NCBI GenBank assembly: GCA_024641545.1
Contig: JAHECW010000018.1
Location: forward strand, 1-47,572
Length of the DNA stretch: 47,572 nt
Source: Acidobacteriota bacterium
GTDB taxonomy: Bacteria; Acidobacteriota; Thermoanaerobaculia; Thermoanaerobaculales; Sulfomarinibacteraceae
Reading direction: 5' to 3'
The stretch's first letter is position 1. The number at the start of each line of letters is the position of its first letter. The notes beneath the pieces are model-generated. The model searched no databases, had not been told where the DNA came from, and saw only the letters and a list, made by a program, of their open reading frames with translations. A program made the translations under genes and the position numbers. This document shows, one piece after another, positions 40,986 to 47,572 of the stretch.

Positions 40986-43900
40986 TCAGGAGAGGCGGAC
41001 GACGCGATCCGCGTGCAGAAACCACAGCTCGATGTGCGGCGGCTCGGCGAGGCCGAGGGCCTGCTCCAACGCCCTTGCATAGGTCGCGAGCTGCGGACGG
41101 TAGCGGTCCACCCGCTCCGCGATCTCGGCTTCGCTCGTCAGCCGGTCGGTCTTGTAGTCGGCGACGACGAGGCCTGCGTCGTCGGGATCGCGGTAGACGA
41201 GATCGACGGCGCCGCTGATCACCGAGGTCCCGTTGTCCTCCGCGGGACGCAGGAAGACCGCCAGTTCACGGACGATGATCGCCGGCGCCAGCTGCCCGAG
41301 CCGGCGGAGACTCTCACTCTCCGCCAGCCGATCCAGCACCTCTTCCAGCCTGCCGGTCGCCTCGACGGCGATCTTCGGCTCGAGGCCGGCGACAGCGCCC
41401 TCGATCACCGCGCCCCGCCGCTTGTTCACCTCGGCCGCGAGATCGCTCGCAAGATCGAGATTCTCGAGCAGGTGGTGGACGGCGGTTCCCACCGCAGCCG
41501 CGGCGCTTCGACCCAGCGGCGGTGGTGCGTACGCCGCGCCTTCGTCACTCTCGGCCTCCATCCGCCCGATTGACCGATGGGCGGCATCGGAGGCAGGAGT
41601 GGTCCAGCCGGCCGCCATCCTCTCGGCCGCAACAGCTCTGGCTTCGGCGATGGCATCGGCATCGGCCGCTACGGTTGCGTCATCGGCCACTGCGAGACCC
41701 CGTTCAACGACCACCCTACCTGACACCGTTTTCCCATCCCTGAGAGCCGGAATCACCCAGGTCACCCCGGACTCCACGCCGGCCGCACGATTTGCACCAC
41801 GCTCGATGAGATCGCCGATAACCGCAGGATCGCCCCGGTGCGCGATCACCTCCGCGAGGGTCGAAGACTCGAGCGGATCGGTTGCTTTCCCCGGTGTGGC
41901 CCAGCCGCCCGAGACCACGAGCCGCTGTTTCGCCCGGGTCATGGCGACATAGAGCAGCCGCACCCGTTCGGCGCGGGCCTGGAGCTCGCGGCGATCCTCG
42001 GCCGCACCGAGATTCGGCGTCGGCCAGCCGAAGAGTCGGAGTTCCGCCGAGCCTTCATAGCGCCGCAGAACCGCCTGCGGGCCCGAACCGAACCCACCGG
42101 TGCGCTTGTGGATCTGGGCGAGATAGACGTGCTCGAAATCGAGGCCCTTGGCGCCGTAGATTGTCATGACGTGCACCGCATCGGCATCGCGATCGGGCTC
42201 CGACACCGTCGGCGCCTCCCTCCCCTCCTCCACCGCCCGGCGGAGAAAACGCGCGAGTTCGGCCGAACCGCCCGAACTCCGGCTCAGGGTCTGCTCGAGA
42301 TCGGTGTAAAAACCATCGAGACGGGATTGCCGGAAGCGGCCGAGGCGACGGGCGCCGGCAGCAACCTCGGCCAGCCACAGGGTGCGCAGCCGCTCGACAA
42401 AATCACCCGGCGGGTCCTCGCGCATGGATCGCCTGAGCTCGTCGAGGTTGTCCAGGGCTCCGGCAAGCGAATCGGGCCAGCTCGGAAGCAGCTCCGACCC
42501 AGGCGCCGGTTCGACCCGGGTCGCCGCAACCTCCACGATCCGCCGGGCCACGGCCAGCGCCGCGCCGCCGGCGCCGTCCAGCGCCGCGGCTGCCGCCGGG
42601 AGACCCGCGTCCCACAACGGCGCGAGCGCGACATCGGGCACACCGACCGCGTCGGAGCGCAGAACCGTGAGCAGGGCGAGGGTGTCGGCCGGTTCGAGCA
42701 GCGCGCGGACGAGGGCCGCTGCTTCGATGATCTCGCGCTGCCGGAAGTACTCTCGCTCGCGCGCCACTTCGAACGGGACGCCCTGTTCGCGGAACGCCTC
42801 GAGGATTTCGCCCTGAGCGGTGGTCGCGCGCAGGAGAACCGCGCAATCGCCGAACGGGACCCCGGCCTCATCGTGCAATCGGCGGATGTCGGCGGCGATG
42901 GCCTCGGCTTCGAGCGTCGTGGTCGGTCCGGTCACTTGCTTGTCCGGTCGAAGGACTCCGTCCTCGTTTGAATGCCAGCAGACCCAGTGCTCGACCGCAG
43001 ACCAGGGTGGTGTGTCGAAACCCGGAGAATCAATCCGCGAACCGGTGGCCTCGAGGGACTCGAAAGCCGGTTGGAAGCCCGGTTTCCGGTGCATCACGGG
43101 CGCAACGACCCGTTCGACCTCGTCGAGGATCGGCTGCACCGAACGGAAGTTGCGGGTCAGTGGGCCGAGGACGCCGCCACTTTCCAATACGCGATCGACA
43201 AAGCCGTCGTAGGCGGCGAGATCGGCACTCCGCCAGGCATAGATGGACTGTTTCGGATCGCCGACGACAAAGAGACCGGGTCGTTCCTCCTCGGCGCCCT
43301 CGAGCGCGAGGCGTTCGACCATCCGGCACTGGACATCGTCGGTGTCCTGGAATTCATCCACCAGGAGCTGATCCATCCGCCGGCGCTCGGAACGGCAGAC
43401 CTCCTCGTGAGATTCGAAAACCCGGGCGGTGAGTTCGAGCAGATCGCTGAAGGTGACGAGACCTCGCACCCGGCGCCGGCCGTCGACCTCGGCCAGGAGC
43501 GAAAGGAGCAGCGCGCGCGCCGCACCGAAGCCCCCGAGATCGAGGTCGGTGAGCGACTTCAGTCGGGTCACCAGCCGCTTCGACGCCGCGACGACCGCGT
43601 CCAGATCATCACCGACGGAGGCCTCTTCCTTCTTGGTCCAGTCGTCCTTCGACCACTTCTTGAGCCGCTCCAGGGCCGGCCGGTCGATCGCCTTCACCGC
43701 CTCGACAAGATCGGCGAATTCGGGCGGCGCCGGAACGGCGTCCACGAGCTCGGCCAACCTCGCCACCGACTCGCGGGCGTGATCGGCCAGCTTGACCCCA
43801 GGCACCTCCGCGAGCCGACCCTGCTCAGCGGAAAAAAACGCGCCGAGGTCCTCCGCCAGCCCGCGGGCGAGTGACGTTGCGGCGGCACGGTCGAACGGGT

Positions 43901-44576
43901 CTCGTTCGAGGTCGGCGGCGTTCGCCCCGGCGGCGACGAGCCCGCGCAGCGCTTCGGCGATCTTTGCCGGTCCGATCCCGCGCACCGCAAGCCGTTCCCA
44001 GTCGTCCCGGAGGGGGCTGTCGTCGAGCTCGCGCAGCGCCTCCTCCACCACCTCGTCGACGAGCGCCTCGAGCTGGGCGCCGTCGGCGTCGATCTCGAAG
44101 TGCGGGTGGAGACCGGCCTCGAAAGGGTGTGCCGCGAGCACACGCTGGCAGAACGAGTGGATCGTGGTCACCGAGAGCCGGTGGATCTCGGCACAGAGGT
44201 CGATCGCGCGGGCGGCGACCTCCTGATCCGAGAGATCCTCGAGTCCGCGCCCGGGAACCCAGCCGACGGGCTCTTCACCGCGCGCGAGACCGGCCAGCGC
44301 CTCGCCGATGCGGGTCGCCATCTCGGCCGCGGCGGCCTCGGTGAAGGTGATGGCCACAACGCCCTCGAGGACCCGCCGCGCGATGCCCCCACGATCATCC
44401 CCGTCGTCGTGACGCTGCCAACCGGCGCCGACACACCATGCGGCGACCCGCGCGACGAGCAGCGCGGTCTTGCCGGTCCCGGCGCCGGCCTCGACAACCA
44501 CGGGCCTCGTGAACTCACTCTGGGCGAGCTCCCGGGTGGCCCCATCGTCAAGCGGAGCGACGTGCGAGCCGTTCAT
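40986..44576 (-). CDS. addA: ATP-dependent helicase/nuclease, AddA (RecB-like)
   Basis: The UvrD/RecB-type helicase-nuclease subunit of the double-strand-break end-processing complex, 1196 residues. Motif I is AGAGTGKT (30-37), motif II LLVDEFQDTDDVQ, motif III VVGDPKQSIYAWR, motif V VMTIYGAKGLDFEHVYL and motif VI RLLYVAMTRAKQRLVVSGG. The C-terminal nuclease domain has HHLLENLDL and the GAVDLVYRDPDDAGLVVADYKTD active-site pattern. Length and partner identify AddA rather than RecB. The start at 44576 has AAAGG about 7 nt upstream; a longer frame to 44609 would run into the upstream gene's coding sequence. The ATG overlaps the addB stop (ATGA), so the two subunits are coupled. Confidence 0.93.
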   Translation of the reverse strand: MNGSHVAPLDDGATRELAQSEFTRPVVVEAGAGTGKTALLVARVAAWCVGAGWQRHDDGDDRGGIARRVLEGVVAITFTEAAAAEMATRIGEALAGLARGEEPVGWVPGRGLEDLSDQEVAARAIDLCAEIHRLSVTTIHSFCQRVLAAHPFEAGLHPHFEIDADGAQLEALVDEVVEEALRELDDSPLRDDWERLAVRGIGPAKIAEALRGLVAAGANAADLERDPFDRAAATSLARGLAEDLGAFFSAEQGRLAEVPGVKLADHARESVARLAELVDAVPAPPEFADLVEAVKAIDRPALERLKKWSKDDWTKKEEASVGDDLDAVVAASKRLVTRLKSLTDLDLGGFGAARALLLSLLAEVDGRRRVRGLVTFSDLLELTARVFESHEEVCRSERRRMDQLLVDEFQDTDDVQCRMVERLALEGAEEERPGLFVVGDPKQSIYAWRSADLAAYDGFVDRVLESGGVLGPLTRNFRSVQPILDEVERVVAPVMHRKPGFQPAFESLEATGSRIDSPGFDTPPWSAVEHWVCWHSNEDGVLRPDKQVTGPTTTLEAEAIAADIRRLHDEAGVPFGDCAVLLRATTAQGEILEAFREQGVPFEVAREREYFRQREIIEAAALVRALLEPADTLALLTVLRSDAVGVPDVALAPLWDAGLPAAAAALDGAGGAALAVARRIVEVAATRVEPAPGSELLPSWPDSLAGALDNLDELRRSMREDPPGDFVERLRTLWLAEVAAGARRLGRFRQSRLDGFYTDLEQTLSRSSGGSAELARFLRRAVEEGREAPTVSEPDRDADAVHVMTIYGAKGLDFEHVYLAQIHKRTGGFGSGPQAVLRRYEGSAELRLFGWPTPNLGAAEDRRELQARAERVRLLYVAMTRAKQRLVVSGGWATPGKATDPLESSTLAEVIAHRGDPAVIGDLIERGANRAAGVESGVTWVIPALRDGKTVSGRVVVERGLAVADDATVAADADAIAEARAVAAERMAAGWTTPASDAAHRSIGRMEAESDEGAAYAPPPLGRSAAAAVGTAVHHLLENLDLASDLAAEVNKRRGAVIEGAVAGLEPKIAVEATGRLEEVLDRLAESESLRRLGQLAPAIIVRELAVFLRPAEDNGTSVISGAVDLVYRDPDDAGLVVADYKTDRLTSEAEIAERVDRYRPQLATYARALEQALGLAEPPHIELWFLHADRVVRLS

Positions 44577-47572
44577 CCGTCGGCCTTTCGTTCGACACCG
44601 AGCCACCACAATCCTCGCGCCGCGGTCAGAACTTCATCGGCCGGCCCGTCCTCGGCCTCCATGAGTTCCACCAGGGTCTGAGTGAACCGGGAGTCATCGC
44701 GGCGGCAGGCTTCGGAAACCTCGCAGAAGCCGCAGTGCTCACTGTTCTTTCGATTTGGCTCCTCGACTCTCGGGAAAGCCGACCCCGCCGTCAACGAGCC
44801 ATCGATGGCCTTCACGGCGGAGTCGAAGGCCGCGATGAGCTCAGGGTCCCGACCTGAGACCTCGACCAGCCGCGATTCCGGCGGTGCGTCGCCGATGTCG
44901 GGCCGGAGATAGAGATAACGGCCGGTGCCGGCGCCCGCCGGCGCGGCGAGCGCGTAGGCCACCGCCTGCAGCACCCTGCCGGTGCTCACCGCCGTCAGCA
45001 GATGCGCCTCCCTGGTCGACGGCCGCTTCGCCGTCGACCGGGGTTTGCCCGTCTTGTAGTCGGTGGCGATCCCGCCGTCGTCGAGCCGGTCGGCGCGGAA
45101 GGCGATGGTCCGCCCGGACGCCCCGGATCGGATCTCACCCTCGACTTCGGCGGCGAGAACGCTGACGAGCCTGCCCGACGGACCCCACTCGACCGTTCGG
45201 GCGACTGCCAGCACCGGCCTCGCCTGCGCCGCCAGCAAACGGGCTAGACCAAAGCCGCTGAGGCCTTCGTCGAAGACCACTCGGGCGGCCGCCGCCACGA
45301 GCAGGCTCTCGAGTTCCTCTTCCGTCGGCCACGGCACCATCACCGGCTCTCGCTCGAGGGCCTCGGCGTAGCCCGTTTTCCCACCGGTCACGCCGCCGGT
45401 GACGATGCTCTCAAGAACCTCGTGGACCACGGTTCCGAGAAGCCTCTGATCGAGATCCGGCAACCCGAGGTGGGGATCCGGAAGCGGCCGCACCCCGAGC
45501 CGACGGCCGACAAAGGCGCGCCACGGACAGGTGGCCACGCTTTCGAGGTGGGTCACCCAGAGGCGGGGGCCGGGTTCCGCCGCCGAACCGACACTGCCGA
45601 ACCACGGCCCCATTACCGGTGAGGGCCCGCCGGTTTCCGCGGCATCGACAACCTCGAGTCGTGCCGTCGCCAGCCGTTTCGTCGCGACCGACCACCCCGC
45701 GCCCGGCGATCCCCGGCGCCCCTCGGCGATGGCCCGATCCAGCCGCGGCCCGAGCGCGGCTTCGGTCCGGTCCACCGCCGCCAGGATGGTGTGCTCGTAG
45801 GCCGGCCGCGGTCCGGGGCGGGGCTCGCTCACCGCCCAAAGCGCCGGCACCGTTGTGGCAGCCCCAACGCCGTTCACGGCCGTGAGCCGTTCGACAAATG
45901 GCGACGGCGCCATCCTCCGCCCATCGGCGCGAAGATGCCAGCTCAGATCCACCACCGGCGCGGCCGAAACCAGCTGGGCGAAGAGGTAGCGTTCCTCGTC
46001 CGCCGACCGGGCCTTGACGGACATCTCGGGCAGGACATCGAGCGCCAAACGCGCGCGCACGAGATCGGGGAGCAGCGGGTCGTCGACCGCCTGGCGCGGG
46101 AAAACCCCTCGCACGAGACCGCAGAGCACCAGATGATCGAAGGTCCGCGCCCGCGCCTCAGTCACGGTCAGCACCTGGACACCGCCGCCGTCGCCGCCGA
46201 TGGGAACCTCGCCGAGACCATCGAGCCGTTTGACCAGCGCCGAGATCCACTCGATCCGATCAAGAAGGAAGCCGGCCGGGAACTCCCTGGCCAGGTCATC
46301 AACCGCTTCACGCGCCGCCGCCGCGCACTCGATTTTTTCGTCCCACCCGAGGGCTCGGAGGACCCGCTCGGTTTGGGCGCGGTGCGCCGGCGCCGCCGCA
46401 GACGACGGCCAGCCTTCAAGAACCTCGATCAGAGTCCGGGCGCCGACGACAGCTGCCGCCACCCGCGAAGGCTCGAGCCGCGCCGAAATGCCGCCACCGG
46501 AAACCCCGTCCTCCGCAACGACGGCGCTCTTGCCGAGAGGCAGAGGCACACCGCCGGCGACCCGGCGATCATCGGGGCGAAGCACAGCGAGATCCCGCAA
46601 CCGGGCCAGGGAGAGCACGCGCAATCCGAGGAGCAGGCCGGCGCCGCCGCCGAGACCTTCGGCAACCTCGAGCCAGAGATCGAGCTCGGCTTCGCCGCCG
46701 CGGCGCAGCAGATCGGCCAGCCGCCGGGACTTGCGGCGAAGCAGGCCGCCGGGCACCTGCCCGCCGACCCCGGAGAATGGGACCCCGAGGCGGCCGAGAT
46801 GGCGGCGGAGGGCCGGCCCGAGCCCATCGAGCCGGCGGGCGACGATGCCGATGGCCTCGGGTTGAACGCCCGAGGCGATCGCGGCGCGGACCGACTCGGC
46901 CGCCCATCGAGCCTCCACCTCGCGGTCCGGCGCCTCGAACAGACTCATGGCTGGGCGCTCGACGGAGGCAATATCGGTATCGAACTCGATGCCGCCGAGC
47001 CGTTCGGTCAGCCGCTGGAGAAAGCAGTTGCCCGCGTCGTCGACGGCCGGGGCCGACGGATCCGGCGCCCGATCGACCAGCACGATGCCGCCGATTTCCT
47101 GGAGGATCGCCGCCACCAGATCGGTGGCGACGCCGGTGAGATCGGCAAAGCCGTGGATCAACACCCGGCGCGAGGGCAGCGCGGGAGCGCCGGTCACCCG
47201 AAGCGCGTCGACGGCGCGCTGGAAGCCTGCCGCCAGGGGATGGGCGCCGGTGATCTCGGCGGCCTCGACCGCGCGGGCCGCGACCCGAACCAGGGCGGCC
47301 GCGCGAGCTTGGTTGGCGATGGGCACCGCCGGGGCGAGCTCGTCGACCCGCTCGAGCACGGCCTCTTCGTGATCCGGGCCGAACCCGGCATCGATGAGGT
47401 CCCGAATGGCCCCGAGCACCACATCGTAGCCGTCGCTGAGATCGTCGAGCTCGGACGCCAGCGCCCTTTCACCGCGGGCGAGCCGGCGCACGATCGCTTC
47501 GAATCCGGAAACCCCGATGAACGGCCCGCCACCGCTGCGTTCGGAGATCTCGCGCACCGCGCCGCCGAGGGT
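44573..47572 (-). CDS. addB: ATP-dependent nuclease subunit AddB (5' end beyond the window)
   Basis: The second subunit of the AddAB complex; about 999 residues are visible and the frame stays open to the window edge, so the N terminus is missing. The helicase-like part includes SVERPAMSLFEAPDREVEARWAAESVR and VQVLTVTEARARTFDHLVLCGLVRGVFP. The C-terminal nuclease has FRADRLDDGGIATDYKTGKPRS. Iron-sulfur ligands are the Cys of TCPWRAFVGRRL and the C-x2-C-x5-C of CGFCEVSEAC, the AddB cluster arrangement. The Walker A region would lie in the missing part. A GTG at 47557 is in frame but is not proposed as the true start. It ends in an ATGA overlap with addA. Confidence 0.88.
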   Translation of the reverse strand, partial: TLGGAVREISERSGGGPFIGVSGFEAIVRRLARGERALASELDDLSDGYDVVLGAIRDLIDAGFGPDHEEAVLERVDELAPAVPIANQARAAALVRVAARAVEAAEITGAHPLAAGFQRAVDALRVTGAPALPSRRVLIHGFADLTGVATDLVAAILQEIGGIVLVDRAPDPSAPAVDDAGNCFLQRLTERLGGIEFDTDIASVERPAMSLFEAPDREVEARWAAESVRAAIASGVQPEAIGIVARRLDGLGPALRRHLGRLGVPFSGVGGQVPGGLLRRKSRRLADLLRRGGEAELDLWLEVAEGLGGGAGLLLGLRVLSLARLRDLAVLRPDDRRVAGGVPLPLGKSAVVAEDGVSGGGISARLEPSRVAAAVVGARTLIEVLEGWPSSAAAPAHRAQTERVLRALGWDEKIECAAAAREAVDDLAREFPAGFLLDRIEWISALVKRLDGLGEVPIGGDGGGVQVLTVTEARARTFDHLVLCGLVRGVFPRQAVDDPLLPDLVRARLALDVLPEMSVKARSADEERYLFAQLVSAAPVVDLSWHLRADGRRMAPSPFVERLTAVNGVGAATTVPALWAVSEPRPGPRPAYEHTILAAVDRTEAALGPRLDRAIAEGRRGSPGAGWSVATKRLATARLEVVDAAETGGPSPVMGPWFGSVGSAAEPGPRLWVTHLESVATCPWRAFVGRRLGVRPLPDPHLGLPDLDQRLLGTVVHEVLESIVTGGVTGGKTGYAEALEREPVMVPWPTEEELESLLVAAAARVVFDEGLSGFGLARLLAAQARPVLAVARTVEWGPSGRLVSVLAAEVEGEIRSGASGRTIAFRADRLDDGGIATDYKTGKPRSTAKRPSTREAHLLTAVSTGRVLQAVAYALAAPAGAGTGRYLYLRPDIGDAPPESRLVEVSGRDPELIAAFDSAVKAIDGSLTAGSAFPRVEEPNRKNSEHCGFCEVSEACRRDDSRFTQTLVELMEAEDGPADEVLTAARGLWWLGVERKADG

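Overview
The window is a compact, high-GC stretch of bacterial chromosome, densely coding on both strands with many ATGA stop/start overlaps. It carries no rRNA, tRNA, phage or transposase gene. Housekeeping genes (sucCD, metH, pgsA, coaX, addAB, a pabB-pabC fusion) sit beside large secreted proteins, M16 proteases, a CSLREAI-type secreted gene remnant and an exported molybdenum hydroxylase. That mix resembles uncultivated Acidobacteriota (Thermoanaerobaculia-like) or neighbouring phyla. This is an inference from gene content only; no phylogenetic marker was tested.

Layout. 0.4-6.1 kb: a DUF302 gene, a BlaI/BlaR1-type repressor and membrane peptidase pair with twin operators, a YcaQ-like DNA glycosylase, and a HAD phosphatase coupled to a zinc-ribbon membrane protein. 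6.2-10.2 kb: a three-subunit molybdenum hydroxylase with a Tat-exported iron-sulfur subunit. 10.1-12.1 kb: an NRDE protein, a decayed gene fragment and a HExxH membrane protein. 12.2-21.8 kb: cobalamin-dependent methionine synthase (metH), a secreted seven-repeat protein, and an operon of thioredoxin-like protein, secreted protein and homocysteine methyltransferase/methylene-THF reductase. 22-26.8 kb: 3-hydroxyacyl-CoA dehydrogenase and acetate kinase behind a Rex-like site, then coaX-pgsA and an alpha/beta hydrolase. 26.9-30.2 kb: a paired M16 protease operon. 30.5-32.7 kb: a truncated CSLREAI gene and pabB-pabC. 32.8-38.6 kb: a GNAT-histone deacetylase fusion, lysine 2,3-aminomutase, two D-Ala-D-Ala-ligase-like ATP-grasp enzymes and a small GNAT. 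38.7-40.8 kb: sucCD and a possible small RNA. 41-47.6 kb: addA and addB, the latter cut by the window edge.

The best candidate for an undescribed system is 32.8-38.6 kb. The aminomutase keeps the residues that read lysine, so it should make beta-lysine. Two peptide-forming ATP-grasp ligases, two acetyltransferase domains and a deacetylase domain surround it. Together they suggest an assembly route for a small acetylated beta-lysine peptide, possibly a compatible solute or a specialised metabolite. The second notable signal is a pair of near-identical 64-nt palindromes inside metH. They encode acidic Ser/Asp linkers exactly at the two junctions flanking the cobalamin module, reminiscent of palindromic elements inserted into protein genes in Rickettsia.
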